A stretch of 64,000 nt of DNA, from the NCBI RefSeq assembly GCF_017641085.1, contig NZ_JAEPPI010000002.1, positions 372,001 through 436,000 on the forward strand, written 5' to 3'. This document shows positions 26,746 through 35,538 of this stretch, piece by piece. How positions within the stretch are numbered: position 1 is the stretch's first letter; the number at the start of each line of letters is the position of its first letter. The DNA comes from Gracilimonas sp. GTDB lineage: Bacteria; Bacteroidota; Rhodothermia; Balneolales; Balneolaceae. Made by a program: the position numbers and the translations under genes. The notes under the pieces are model-generated. The model saw only the letters and a list, made by a program, of their open reading frames with translations, was not told the DNA's origin and did not search any database.

Positions 26746-27549
26746 ATGAAAATTCTTTACGTTGCAGCAGAAATTTCCCCCTTTGCACGCATGACCTATA
26801 CCGCCGATTTGCTTCGGTTCTTGCCTGCATCACTTCAAGACAAAGGATTCGAAATTCGGATTCTGCTACCTAAATACGGTTCCATTAACGACCGGCGCAA
26901 CAGGCTCCATGAGGTTATTCGCCTTTCCGGAATTGAGGTTGAGGTGGGTGAAAATACCGAGAGCATGAAAATAAAAGTAGCCAGCATTCCTAATGCGAAG
27001 CTGCAGGTTTATTTCTTAGATAACGACACGTATTTCAAGAGAAAAGGGCTATTCAAAAAGCCGGATACCGATGAGTTTTATGAGGATAACGATGAGCGCC
27101 TGGCTTTCTACAATAAAGGCGTGCTGGAAACAGTTATTAAGCTCGGCTGGGAACCGGACATCATCCACTGCCATGATTGGCCTGCTGGTTTGATTCCGCT
27201 TTTAGTGCGAACTAAATACAAGGACGAGAAAATCTTTAAAAACACTCAGATTGTATATAACCTGCATCACCCTATTAATGAGGGCGATTCAGACTCAGCA
27301 AGAGTGTTAGAACTTCTCGGGCTTCCGGCCGATACCGATATCGACAACCTGACGGAAGAAGGCAGAGTCGATCTTCTGAAACTTGGATTAAAATACAGCG
27401 ATCATGTGGTTACAGGTAACTACCTCAAAGATGAGTTTGACGACATGTTTGATGAGCTGGGTATTAACCCTACAAAGATTCAGGGTTCCCCGGAAGACGT
27501 ATCTGACAAGTTTGCCGAATACTATCGGTCTATTTCTGACGCCGAATAA
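26746..27549 (+). CDS. lone N-terminal domain of glycogen/starch synthase (GT5-like)
   Basis: 267 residues, against about 480 for GlgA. The protein covers only the starch synthase catalytic (N-terminal) domain: VAAEISPFA (7-14), RFLPASL, DNDTYF, HCHDWPAGLIPL, VYNLHHP. The C-terminal GT1 half with the nucleotide-sugar site is absent, and the next frame is an unrelated lipoprotein, so this is not a frameshift. The K-x-G-G motif that binds ADP-glucose is R15-M-T-Y18. Both points argue against normal glycogen synthase activity. Short proteins of this type occur in other Bacteroidota, from memory also next to DUF4270 genes. The true role may be regulatory or in another glycan. Confidence 0.75.
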   Translation: MKILYVAAEISPFARMTYTADLLRFLPASLQDKGFEIRILLPKYGSINDRRNRLHEVIRLSGIEVEVGENTESMKIKVASIPNAKLQVYFLDNDTYFKRKGLFKKPDTDEFYEDNDERLAFYNKGVLETVIKLGWEPDIIHCHDWPAGLIPLLVRTKYKDEKIFKNTQIVYNLHHPINEGDSDSARVLELLGLPADTDIDNLTEEGRVDLLKLGLKYSDHVVTGNYLKDEFDDMFDELGINPTKIQGSPEDVSDKFAEYYRSISDAE

Positions 27550-27579
27550 TAGATAGAGAACAATTTAAATACTTATTTA

Positions 27580-28794
27580 ATGAGCAGAACAAATAAGGGC
27601 TTTTTTTCCTTATGTATTTCACTGTTAACCTTAGTTATAATTTTTAATGGATGTGAGGATCCCGGAAGCGTTGGCAGCGAATTTGTTGAGCGACCCAGTT
27701 TAACCTTCGATACCTTATCTATTTCACAAACTGAGGCCCTGAGTTACAACGCATATTCCGGAAGGCTTAGCTTTATTCCGGTCGGAAAGTACAGCGATCA
27801 ACTTTTTGGAGAAGTTGACGTGCTCAGCCTGGTTCAACCATCTATAAACCCATCCGTGGATGATTCCATTGAGGTTGATGAAAACTTCCAGCTTAAAATG
27901 CGAATTCAGCTCGACAGCTTGCCCCATTACGGCGATACGCTTTCGCAGTCGAATTTCAACCTTTACGAAATCACTTCAAACTGGCGGGGTCGTTCCATTC
28001 GCATCGATGACGAAATTCAGTATTCCAACCAGGTAGGCTCTTTCACCGTTGGCGATGAGAAAAACATCATTGTGGATTTAAGTCAGGATTGGGTGGATCG
28101 CTACAAAAACTTCTATTTCAATGAAAGCGCCAGCTCCGACTCGCTCTACGCAAATCAAATGAAAGGACTGGCGTTGGTTGCCGATCAAAATAACTCCAGA
28201 ATTTCAATTGCCCGAACGGGAAGTTTTAACTTCATCATTGTGAACGGCGTGCAATCTGACACCACCGATACTGTCACCGTTCCGCTTATGGACTGGGGAT
28301 TTACCATGGAGCGCACCGGAGCTGTAAACTCTCCGAACACATTTCCGCTGCATTCTACCCTTGAGGGCTTGATGAAAATCACCATGCCTAATGATGTGTT
28401 GAAAGAAGAGAGTCAATCAGAGAATATAATCCGGGCCGACCTTGTTTTTTACGAGGCTGAAGACGAGATGAGCCAAAGCCTTCCGGCAAATCACAACCGA
28501 CCTCCTGTCGACTTCCTGAACTTGTATATAGAGCCTGATGTTGAACCGGTTTATGAATATCAATTCGGCGCTACTATAGGAGGCTCCGATTCTGATGTCG
28601 GTGACGGTGTCTTTAAAATCAACGTTACCAATTATGTGAACAGCGTGCTTTTCGGTGATCAATCGGAAGATAAGTTGGTTATTGGTACTCGTAACACCGC
28701 CGCGCAGTTGAGATCAACACTGATCTACGACTTTACCGCACCGGAAAACCTTCGGCCAAAGTTAATTATCACCTCCTTAGCTGATCAACAATAA
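27580..28794 (+). CDS. DUF4270-like outer-membrane lipoprotein
   Basis: 404 residues. Lipobox at FNGC with Cys25, followed by EDPGSVGSEF, the acidic motif and G-S-x-F start typical of DUF4270 proteins. The following repeats of beta strands and the closing LRPKLIITS fit the family, which is found mainly in Bacteroidota. It starts 30 bases after the glycogen-synthase-like gene and ends by sharing one base with the next start (TAATG), so it and the porin below are translationally coupled. Function unknown; a surface or periplasmic carbohydrate-related role is only suggested by its usual company. Confidence 0.7.
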   Translation: MSRTNKGFFSLCISLLTLVIIFNGCEDPGSVGSEFVERPSLTFDTLSISQTEALSYNAYSGRLSFIPVGKYSDQLFGEVDVLSLVQPSINPSVDDSIEVDENFQLKMRIQLDSLPHYGDTLSQSNFNLYEITSNWRGRSIRIDDEIQYSNQVGSFTVGDEKNIIVDLSQDWVDRYKNFYFNESASSDSLYANQMKGLALVADQNNSRISIARTGSFNFIIVNGVQSDTTDTVTVPLMDWGFTMERTGAVNSPNTFPLHSTLEGLMKITMPNDVLKEESQSENIIRADLVFYEAEDEMSQSLPANHNRPPVDFLNLYIEPDVEPVYEYQFGATIGGSDSDVGDGVFKINVTNYVNSVLFGDQSEDKLVIGTRNTAAQLRSTLIYDFTAPENLRPKLIITSLADQQ

Positions 28795-30101
28795 TGAAGA
28801 CTATTAACGGACTTATACTATTAGCTCTTTTCCTTTTACCCGCTAAAGAGTTATTCGCTCAGGTTGAAGGCGCCAGCCAAAGCAGAAGCGGGTCTTTTTA
28901 CTCGCTTTTTGGAGTCGGTTTCCCTACCGACAACAGCAATCCCAGAGAACTCGGAATGGGAATTTTAGGTGTCTCTCTGCATAGTGATGATTCCAACACC
29001 CTTCAAAATCCGGCCTTATGGGGAACCAATGTATTTACATCGGCTTCTTCCGGTTTTAATCTTACGCAATTCAGAGCCTCCAGCGAGTCAAGCAACAGTA
29101 TAAACCAGCTTCTGGAAGCCGGTTATTTGCAGTTTACCTTTCCCATCGTCAGAGAAAAGGTGGGGATATCGGCATCTTTGTATTCCGTAACTCGCTCTAA
29201 TTACCGGTTTGTCACGTTAGATTCTACCGCTACATCACCCACAAATATGCTTGAATATGCGTCCGATATTCGTGGTTCCGGTGGTGTAAATAAGCTTGAG
29301 TTTGGGCTTGGCTGGAAGATTAATGAGAATATTGCCGTCGGTTATGCCCCTTCACTTACATTTGTATCACAGAATAACTCCGAAGACGTGTTCTTCAGCG
29401 AGTCGGGCTACGGAACCAGCAACTCCGATGCAAGAATTACCGGTACCGCTATGGGGCATCGCTTTGGTACGTTACTGACATTCCGTGAGCTGTTTCGCGC
29501 TAATGACCGGATCAGTTTTGGAGCCACAGCTACCCTGCCTGTTACCATAGATGCCAAAGAAAAAACAACCGTTACCAAATTCGTGAATGGGCGGGAGCAA
29601 GAAGTGCTTTTACGGGACCCAAAACAGGGTGAAATTACATTGCCGGTAGAATTAAATGCCGGATTGACTTATTATCCTACCAGTTTAGTGAATTTCTCGC
29701 TTGAGGGCTTGTATGAGCAGTGGAGTGATTACGAATCCGCTTTCGACAGGGGCACTGAATTATCTTATATGAAAGATCGTGTAAAAGCCGGCCTGGGAGT
29801 CGAGTATCACCCTTACAGAACCAATTCCACACGGTTTCTGTCTAACTTCAGATACAGTGGTGGGGTTACTTTTGACTCCGGACACCTTAATATAGAGGGG
29901 GAAGACATAAACACCCTTTGGTTTTCTGCCGGTTTAGGAATAATTTCTCCAAATCCAAGAACACGCTCTTCTGTGGATATCAGTATCCGCTACGGGTTGA
30001 GAGGAACGACGAATAATGATTTAATAAGAGAAAATATTTGGGCTTTAAATTTGTCCATCAATTTGTCCGAACTTATGTTTTTCCGGCAAAAACTAAATTA
30101 A
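28794..30101 (+). CDS. outer-membrane beta-barrel protein, FadL/OMPP1-like group
   Basis: 435 residues with a signal peptide (about 1-22). The mature start has SGSFYSLFGVGFPTD and MGILGVSLHSDD-xx-LQNPALWG, the Y-S-x-x-G-x-G ... N-P-A pattern of the FadL-like/OMPP1 proteins that Bacteroidota carry in large numbers. The body is rich in aromatic-hydrophobic alternation and the last residue pattern (FRQKLN) is not the usual terminal Phe. It shares the stop/start base with the DUF4270 gene, so the two are expected to work together at the outer membrane. Substrate unknown. Confidence 0.7.
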   Translation: MKTINGLILLALFLLPAKELFAQVEGASQSRSGSFYSLFGVGFPTDNSNPRELGMGILGVSLHSDDSNTLQNPALWGTNVFTSASSGFNLTQFRASSESSNSINQLLEAGYLQFTFPIVREKVGISASLYSVTRSNYRFVTLDSTATSPTNMLEYASDIRGSGGVNKLEFGLGWKINENIAVGYAPSLTFVSQNNSEDVFFSESGYGTSNSDARITGTAMGHRFGTLLTFRELFRANDRISFGATATLPVTIDAKEKTTVTKFVNGREQEVLLRDPKQGEITLPVELNAGLTYYPTSLVNFSLEGLYEQWSDYESAFDRGTELSYMKDRVKAGLGVEYHPYRTNSTRFLSNFRYSGGVTFDSGHLNIEGEDINTLWFSAGLGIISPNPRTRSSVDISIRYGLRGTTNNDLIRENIWALNLSINLSELMFFRQKLN

Positions 30102-30124
30102 GCTACAATTTCACTGATATAATA

Positions 30125-30148
30125 ATTAAACTATTTAGTTAGTTTAAT
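30125..30148. repeat. 9-bp perfect inverted repeat before the TPR gene
   Basis: ATTAAACTA (30125-30133) pairs with TAGTTTAAT (30140-30148) around a 6-base spacer. There is no T-run, so it could be an operator or a weak hairpin rather than a terminator. Confidence 0.4.
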
Positions 30149-30177
30149 AGACAAAAGGTATAAACAACACAAGATCG

Positions 30178-31509
30178 ATGAAGCAACTAATAACACTTAT
30201 AGGGATTCTTTTTGTTAGCTCTTCCCTTACACACGCGCAAGCAAATTGTAAACAAACACCTCCTGACGGGCTATCACCGTTGGCAGCTTATTCTCTTTTT
30301 TATTCAAACTATAAAAATGGAGACTATGAGTTTGCCCTCAAATATGGAAAATGGATGGCCTGTGCCCAACCGGAAAAGCTGGACGGTAATCCCCAGTTTA
30401 AGCTGGAAACTCAGTACAACCGGTTAGTAACCATTTATGAAGAAATTGCTCGAGGAAAAGAAGACCCCGGTGTTCGATCTGCTCATCTTGACACAGCTCT
30501 TACCCTTTTAAATGAAAGTCTTGAGCTTTTTGGAACTAATCAGGAAAGCAGATTTGATATTATTTTCAAACGAGGCCGCTTCTACCAGCAGAACTATGAC
30601 TACATAGAAGATGGCTTGCAAAAAGCCTATGCTGATTATGCCGAACTCTTTGAAATCAACCCCGAGCGCGCTATTAATATGGGCGATGGATACTACATGC
30701 GTCAGGCCCTAGGCAACCTTGTGGACAGAGGTAACAAGGAAGAGGCTCAGGCTTTAATAGATATCGTGAAGCCTCTTGTTGATGGCGAAAAGCTTGAATA
30801 TGTAGAGGAACAGCAGCAGGAAATACTGGGATCGCCTGAAGAGCAAATCGCATACTTTACTCCAATTGTAAAAGAAAACCCCGACGATCTTGCGGCCTGG
30901 AAAGCGCTGGAAAGTGCGTATGAGGAGACTGAAAACCGTCAGAAGCGGAAAGAAGCGCTTGTCAAAATCAACCAGCTGGAGCCTACTTATGACTCCGCAT
31001 TACAGCTTGCCGAGCTTGCAAAAGGGAATGCCAACTACAGCGAAGCAGCTAAATACTTTAACGAGGCTTTAGGGCGCGCGTCTTCAGATAAGAACAAAGT
31101 ACAGCTTTACCTTGATCTTGCTGATGTTAACATTAACCTTGAGAAGCTTAGTGCTGCCAAGGGCCATGTGCAAAACGCACTGAAAATTGAGCCTAAAAAC
31201 GGAAATGCGTACATCAAAATGGCAACCATTTATGGCGCAGGCATTACAAAATGTACCAGCGACCGTAAGCTTGAAGCCCAAGACCGGGTTGTTTACTGGT
31301 TAGTGGTTGACTACCTCAACAGAGCCAAAAAAGAAGATCCATCTGTTGCTGCTACCGTAAACCGGCAGCTTCCTAATTATGAGGCTGTAACCCCAACAAC
31401 AGAGGATAAGTTTTTTACCTTAAACCTCGAAAACGGACAAGAAATTAAAGTTGATGGCTCTCTGATGCCTTGCTACAGCTGGATAAACGAGACTACCACT
31501 GTACGGTAA
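30178..31509 (+). CDS. exported tetratricopeptide-repeat protein
   Basis: 443 residues with a signal peptide (about 1-20, ending LTHAQ). The first third contains helical pairs, and from about 225 to 360 there are TPR-type repeats (ENPDDLAAWKALESAYEE, ALQLAELAKGNANYSEAAKYF, VQLYLDLADVNINLEKLSAAKGHV, KIEPKNGNAYIKMATIYGAG). Two late Cys occur (residues about 363 and 435). Such proteins mediate protein contacts in the periplasm. It follows the porin by 77 bases with an inverted repeat in the gap and ends before a terminator-like hairpin at 31566. No partner can be named. Confidence 0.75.
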   Translation: MKQLITLIGILFVSSSLTHAQANCKQTPPDGLSPLAAYSLFYSNYKNGDYEFALKYGKWMACAQPEKLDGNPQFKLETQYNRLVTIYEEIARGKEDPGVRSAHLDTALTLLNESLELFGTNQESRFDIIFKRGRFYQQNYDYIEDGLQKAYADYAELFEINPERAINMGDGYYMRQALGNLVDRGNKEEAQALIDIVKPLVDGEKLEYVEEQQQEILGSPEEQIAYFTPIVKENPDDLAAWKALESAYEETENRQKRKEALVKINQLEPTYDSALQLAELAKGNANYSEAAKYFNEALGRASSDKNKVQLYLDLADVNINLEKLSAAKGHVQNALKIEPKNGNAYIKMATIYGAGITKCTSDRKLEAQDRVVYWLVVDYLNRAKKEDPSVAATVNRQLPNYEAVTPTTEDKFFTLNLENGQEIKVDGSLMPCYSWINETTTVR

Positions 31510-31514
31510 TTGGA

Positions 31515-31545
31515 TTGGGTATCAACAAAAACATTTGTATCTTTT
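31515..31545 (+). promoter_or_regulatory. possible promoter upstream of the rho leader
   Basis: TTG (31515-31517), 20-base spacer, TATCTTTT (31538-31545). Spacing agrees with the Bacteroidota -33/-7 pattern. It sits just before a terminator-like hairpin, so a transcript from here would be stopped or attenuated before rho. Confidence 0.3.
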
Positions 31546-31565
31546 TCTTATCTACTAAATTCAAC

Positions 31566-31597
31566 GGTGCGGATATTTAAATCCGCACCTCTTTTTT
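31566..31597 (+). terminator. intrinsic terminator or attenuator between the TPR gene and rho
   Basis: GGTGCGGAT (31566-31574) pairs with ATCCGCACC (31581-31589) around ATTTAA, then T-C-T6 to 31597. It can end the TPR-gene transcript; because a possible promoter lies directly upstream, it could also serve as an attenuator in the leader of rho. Confidence 0.85.
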
Positions 31598-31678
31598 CCC
31601 TTCCCTCCTTTTCAAGTCACATACACATTTGAATCTCACTTTTCGATTTCGGGAGAAGGATAAATAACACATAAGCTA

Positions 31679-32893
31679 ATGGCACGTAGAAAAAATCGTA
31701 ATAAAAACAAACGAAACCGTAATAATAATAATAAAGGCGGAAACGTATTTATTCCCAAGTTTTACTGGAAAAACAATCAGGGAATTGCCGGGCAGTATGC
31801 CGGAGTCTTAGAAATCAACTCTAAAGGTTGGGGCTTCATCCGGAAGCTCGATTACGAATTTTCTTATCAGCCGAAAGATCCTTTTTTGAAGCCCGATGAA
31901 GTAAAGGAGCTTGATCTCCGTCCCGGTCTGGTGTTAGAAGGAGAGTTTGAAGAAGATAACAAAGGCCATAAGCACGTGGCCTCGGTAGATGTGGTAAATG
32001 GCCGACCGGTGGAAGCCTGGACGAAGTCCAGCCGTTTTGAGCGGCAAACCCCCATCATGCCCGTTGACTGGATTAAAATGGGGCACAATGCAGACGATGT
32101 TGAAATGCGTGTTCTGGATTTAGTTGCTCCCATCGGGAAAGGTCAGCGCTCACTTATTGTAGCCCCTCCTCGAACCGGTAAAACTGTTTTATTGAAGAAG
32201 ATCGCCAAAACCCTCAATGATAATTACTCAGATGATATTCATGTAAGCGTTCTTCTGGTTGATGAGCGCCCGGAAGAGGTGACCGATTTTATTCGTTCAA
32301 CACAGGCCGAGGTTTTTGCCTCCTCTAACGACAAAGACACACAAAGCCATATCCGAATCACCGAAATGGCCCTTGGTTACGCCAAGCGTAAAGCCGAGAT
32401 GGGAGAAGACTCCGTACTTCTGATTGACTCCCTGACCCGACTTGGGCGTGCTTACAACGCCGTTCAATCCAATAGTGGAAGAACTCTCTCCGGTGGACTG
32501 GATATCCGTGCACTCGAAATACCTAAAAAGATATTTGGGTCTGCCCGAAAAATTGAAGGGGGAGGCTCTTTAACCATTATCGCCACCTGTCTGATTGAAA
32601 CAAACTCCCGAATGGACGACCTGATTTTTGAAGAGTTTAAGGGAACCGGAAATATGGAGCTAGTTTTAGATCGTGAATTGGCGAACGACCGAATTTACCC
32701 GGCCATTAATATTGCTGCGTCCGGAACCAGAAATGAGCACAAGTTTATCACCGACTCTCTTGAAGAGCGTAACATGGTGAGAAGGTATTTGCTTAAGAAA
32801 TCTCCAAAAGAGTCTATGCTTGGCTTGTTGAAAGTGCTTAAGAACACCGACAGCAACCAAGAGCTGCTTAACCAAATTGCTGCGCTGGCTTAA
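31679..32893 (+). CDS. rho: transcription termination factor Rho
   Basis: 404 residues. There is a basic Asn-rich N-terminal tail (residues 1-21, RRKNRNKNKRNRNNNN), then a cold-shock-like RNA-binding domain (about 36-105, SKGWGFIR), then the RecA-like ATPase: Walker A APPRTGKT (162-169), Walker B VLLID (246-250), Q-loop region SNSGRTLSGG and the R-loop GSARKIEGGGS. The Rho_N helix domain of E. coli Rho and the long insertion reported in some Bacteroidota Rho proteins are both absent. It stops untranslated or Rho-dependent transcripts. No neighbour is shared; the leader contains a hairpin at 31566. Confidence 0.93.
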   Translation: MARRKNRNKNKRNRNNNNKGGNVFIPKFYWKNNQGIAGQYAGVLEINSKGWGFIRKLDYEFSYQPKDPFLKPDEVKELDLRPGLVLEGEFEEDNKGHKHVASVDVVNGRPVEAWTKSSRFERQTPIMPVDWIKMGHNADDVEMRVLDLVAPIGKGQRSLIVAPPRTGKTVLLKKIAKTLNDNYSDDIHVSVLLVDERPEEVTDFIRSTQAEVFASSNDKDTQSHIRITEMALGYAKRKAEMGEDSVLLIDSLTRLGRAYNAVQSNSGRTLSGGLDIRALEIPKKIFGSARKIEGGGSLTIIATCLIETNSRMDDLIFEEFKGTGNMELVLDRELANDRIYPAINIAASGTRNEHKFITDSLEERNMVRRYLLKKSPKESMLGLLKVLKNTDSNQELLNQIAALA

Positions 32894-32956
32894 TAACTAT
32901 CCTGGGGTTTCGCTAACAATCTTTGCCTGAACTAATTTGGTAAATATTTCACGGCA

Positions 32957-32983
32957 AAGACTCTTCACTTCGTTCAGAATGAC
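32957..32983 (-). repeat. single arm of a GTCATTCTGAACGAAGTG-type intergenic repeat
   Basis: On the reverse strand the sequence reads GGTCATTCTGAACGAAGTG and continues AAGAGTC. This resembles a short intergenic element found in many copies in diverse bacteria (recalled, not searched). It lies between rho and the rhodanese gene. Confidence 0.4.
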
Positions 32984-33127
32984 CTTATAGAGAGTTCGCT
33001 TTTCTGCGGATATTGAATATATCACACCGGTCTTACCATTTATACTCAGAGACTCCGAATTGCATCAGCATCAACGCCTCCCTTTCAAAGAAACAACTGT
33101 TGATCGGCCTTTAAAACCTAACCTACC

Positions 33128-33155
33128 TCGTTCCTGACGCTCTGTGTCGGAACGA
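33128..33155. repeat. REP-like palindrome, copy 2
   Basis: TCGTTCC pairs with GGAACGA outside GACGC-TCT-GTGTC (one G-T pair), with a single bulged T at 33135. The core is the same as in copies 1 and 3 and the outer arms differ but are complementary, pointing to selection for folding. Confidence 0.7.
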
Positions 33156-33159
33156 ACAA

Positions 33160-33480
33160 CTATGCCACCGGAACCGAAGGATCAATCTCAGAAGCCCAGG
33201 CTTTCATTCCGCCTTTAAGGTTCGCCACGTTCTCGAAACCGTTATTTGCAAGGTAAGAAACGGCTTTGGAACTTCTCCCGCCACTGCGGCACATCACGAT
33301 CACTTCTTCGTTCTTTTTGTCTTCAATCTCTTTCATCCGGTTTTCGAGCTGGCCCAAAGGAATGTGCTCTCCATCCAGGTTTGAAACAAGGTATTCCACA
33401 TCTTCACGAACATCTAGAAGGAAGAAGTCCTCGTTTGATTCTCTTTTCTCTTTCAGTTCTTGTACGGTTACTTCTTTCAT
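33160..33480 (-). CDS. rhodanese-like sulfurtransferase
   Basis: 106 residues, single rhodanese domain. LLDVRED (21-27), GEHIPLG (37-43), and the active-site loop MCRSGGRS with Cys64 and a Gly-rich signature are intact. Single-domain rhodaneses carry persulfide sulfur or act as small thiol reductants in the cytoplasm. It is the last gene of the purS-clpS-purQ-lptB unit, 6 bases after lptB. No signal peptide is present. The physiological acceptor is unknown. Confidence 0.9.
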   Translation of the reverse strand: MKEVTVQELKEKRESNEDFFLLDVREDVEYLVSNLDGEHIPLGQLENRMKEIEDKKNEEVIVMCRSGGRSSKAVSYLANNGFENVANLKGGMKAWASEIDPSVPVA

Positions 33481-33486
33481 GGTTGA

Positions 33487-34248
33487 TTATTCTGAGGTGT
33501 AACGATCTAATTTAAATTGTTTTCCGAGGTACAGCTGTTTGGCTTTTTCATCTTCGGCCAGCTTATCAGCTGAGCCTTCCATCAATATCTTTCCTTCAAA
33601 CATAAGGTAGGCGCGGTCGGTAATGGCCAGCGTCTCATGTACGTTATGGTCGGTAATTAGAATACCAATGTTTTGATGACGGAGACCCGACACAATTTGC
33701 TGAATGTCTTCTACGGCAATCGGATCGACTCCGGCAAACGGTTCATCCAGTAAAATAAACTTCGGATCTGTAACTAAAGCGCGGGCTATTTCCGTCCGCC
33801 GCCTTTCTCCGCCCGACAAGCTATACCCTTTGCTGTCAACAACTTTGTGAAGCCCGAATTCTTCAATAAGCTTATCAACTTTAAGGTCAATTTCTTTTTT
33901 AGGGATAGATAGGAACTGGAGCACCGACTCCAGGTTTTCACGAACGGTCAGGTTTCTGAATACACTCGCTTCCTGGGCAAGATATCCAATTCCCATGCGG
34001 GCTCTTTTATACATGGGTTCGCCCGTCAGGTCTTTTTCATTCAAAAATATCTTTCCGGCGTTGGGGCGTACCAAGCCAACCATCATATAAAAGGTGGTGG
34101 TTTTTCCGGCACCATTTGGGCCCAGCAGCCCTACAACTTCACCCTGCCGTACATTAATCGACACATCATCCACAACCGTTCGCTTGCGATAGCGCTTTAC
34201 CAGGCCTTCGCTGTGCAGTTTTAATTCCGGTTGGGTTTCTGTGCTCAT
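33487..34248 (-). CDS. lptB: LPS export ABC transporter ATP-binding protein
   Basis: 253 residues. Walker [10 protein letters not shown] (about 39-47), signature LSGGERRR, Walker [14 protein letters not shown] and the H-loop ITDHNVHE are complete. The pattern [16 protein letters not shown] and [18 protein letters not shown] is typical of LptB, the ATPase that with LptF and LptG lifts lipopolysaccharide from the inner membrane. It has an N-terminal extension of about 10 residues. It is 10 bases after purQ. No lptFGC genes are in the window. Confidence 0.93.
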   Translation of the reverse strand: MSTETQPELKLHSEGLVKRYRKRTVVDDVSINVRQGEVVGLLGPNGAGKTTTFYMMVGLVRPNAGKIFLNEKDLTGEPMYKRARMGIGYLAQEASVFRNLTVRENLESVLQFLSIPKKEIDLKVDKLIEEFGLHKVVDSKGYSLSGGERRRTEIARALVTDPKFILLDEPFAGVDPIAVEDIQQIVSGLRHQNIGILITDHNVHETLAITDRAYLMFEGKILMEGSADKLAEDEKAKQLYLGKQFKLDRYTSE

Positions 34249-34258
34249 ATCGGTGTGA

Positions 34259-34957
34259 TTAAGCTACGGAAAGAGAATTAAGAATAGACTCAAAAATAGG
34301 TTTTCCATCTTCAGAACCCAGGAGCTTTTCCATGGCTCGTTCAGGGTGAGGCATCATCCCCAGCACATTCCGCCCTTCATTACAAATTCCGGCTATATGA
34401 TCGATTGAGCCATTAAAGTTGGCGCCTTCGGTGAGCTCTCCGTTCGCATCGCAATACCTGAATAAAACCTGATCGTTATCCTGCAGCGATTTCAGTCCGG
34501 CCTGATCAATAAAATAATTACCTTCTCCATGAGAAACGGGAATATCAAAAACGCCTCCTTTTTCCAGCGAATTTGTAAACAGGGAATCCTTAGTTTCGCA
34601 GCGAATAAATACATTTTTGCACACAAACTTCAGCTTTTGGTTGTGCATCATGGCTCCCGGAATCAGACCGGCTTCAAGCAAAATCTGAAAGCCGTTACAG
34701 ATGCCCATTACCGGCCCGCCTTTTTCAGCAAATTTCACCACTTCCTGCATAATGGGAGAGAAGCGGGCAATAGCTCCCGAGCGGAGGTAATCGCCATAAG
34801 AAAATCCGCCGGGAATAATTAAAAAATCGATCCCTGACAGATCGGTATCCTTATGCCATAAGAATTTCACCTCACAACCCATCACGTGCTTCATCGCATG
34901 ATAGGCATCATGATCGCAATTAGAGCCGGGGAATACTACTACGCCAAATGTGGCCAT
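34259..34957 (-). CDS. purQ: phosphoribosylformylglycinamidine synthase, glutaminase subunit
   Basis: 232 residues, usual length. Nucleophile Cys87 lies in [10 protein letters not shown], and the class I glutaminase His/Glu are in [10 protein letters not shown] near the end. It gives ammonia to PurL for FGAM formation in purine synthesis; PurL itself is not in the window. The start follows the clpS stop with a 2-base gap, and the lptB gene follows after 10 bases. The separate PurS/PurQ/PurL form is typical of this lineage and of Gram-positive bacteria, in contrast to the large single PurL of E. coli. Confidence 0.95.
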   Translation of the reverse strand: MATFGVVVFPGSNCDHDAYHAMKHVMGCEVKFLWHKDTDLSGIDFLIIPGGFSYGDYLRSGAIARFSPIMQEVVKFAEKGGPVMGICNGFQILLEAGLIPGAMMHNQKLKFVCKNVFIRCETKDSLFTNSLEKGGVFDIPVSHGEGNYFIDQAGLKSLQDNDQVLFRYCDANGELTEGANFNGSIDHIAGICNEGRNVLGMMPHPERAMEKLLGSEDGKPIFESILNSLSVA

Positions 34958-34959
34958 TT

Positions 34960-35289
34960 TTATCCTTTTATTTCGGTAACAAGTTGAATTTCTTTTAACA
35001 CGCCATCAATGCGAAGGCACTCTTCAAATTCGCCTTCATGCACCAGCGCTTTACCTTCGTTGTGGACTTTCCATGTCTTATCTTCAGCTTCTGATAAACT
35101 GCATCCGGTAGCTTTCATCAGCTGGGAAATGACCTCATCAAAGGTGTGAATATCATCATCATATAGAATCAGTCGCCAGGGCGTATCCACCGCATCTTTG
35201 ACTTCTTCTTTCTCTTTGGTTTCTGTGGTTTCTTCTACTTCGGTCCCAGACAACACGAGTTCATCGATATGTTGAGCAAGCAGAAACAT
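34960..35289 (-). CDS. clpS: ATP-dependent Clp protease adaptor ClpS
   Basis: 109 residues. The ClpS core is DTPWRLILYDDDIHTFD-x-V-I-x-Q-L-M, followed by the W-K-V-H-N-E-G-K-A stretch. The N-terminal part carries a long Glu-rich arm (EVEETTETKEKEE, about 17-30). ClpS gives N-end-rule substrates to ClpAP. It is only 3 bases after purS and 2 bases before purQ, so it is placed between two subunits of one enzyme. No clpA or clpP is near. The start is chosen by spacing; a shorter start is possible but would lose the arm. Confidence 0.88.
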   Translation of the reverse strand: MFLLAQHIDELVLSGTEVEETTETKEKEEVKDAVDTPWRLILYDDDIHTFDEVISQLMKATGCSLSEAEDKTWKVHNEGKALVHEGEFEECLRIDGVLKEIQLVTEIKG

Positions 35290-35292
35290 GGA

Positions 35293-35538
35293 TCAGGATT
35301 CGATAGTAATTTCGAAATCTTCCATTACTTCATTGGCCAGCAGCTGCGCACAGGCTGACTCTACAATTTCTTTAGCCGCAGATTCATCCTTTGCATCCAC
35401 ATCAAGCTCAATAAATTTACCAATACGAACTTGCTGAACTTCATTTAAACCAAGATTCTGCAGAGCATGATGAGCGGCTTTACCTTTAGGGTCCAAAATA
35501 GATGGACGGAGCGTTACATTTACTTTCGCTTTGTACAT
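35293..35538 (-). CDS. purS: phosphoribosylformylglycinamidine synthase subunit PurS
   Basis: 81 residues, the usual PurS length. VNVTLRPSILDPKGKAAHHALQNLG at the start and RIGKFIELDV are the PurS signature (few residues differ from other families). PurS is the small subunit that couples PurQ to PurL. It is the first gene of the unit and has about 138 bases of leader before the miaA end at 35677. There is no obvious PRPP-linked operator that I can recognise. Confidence 0.92.
   Translation of the reverse strand: MYKAKVNVTLRPSILDPKGKAAHHALQNLGLNEVQQVRIGKFIELDVDAKDESAAKEIVESACAQLLANEVMEDFEITIES

Noticed and set aside
26746-28794. Frameshifted full-length glycogen synthase
   Set aside because: The next frame is a lipoprotein with its own signal and DUF4270 features; no GT1 half is found in any frame.
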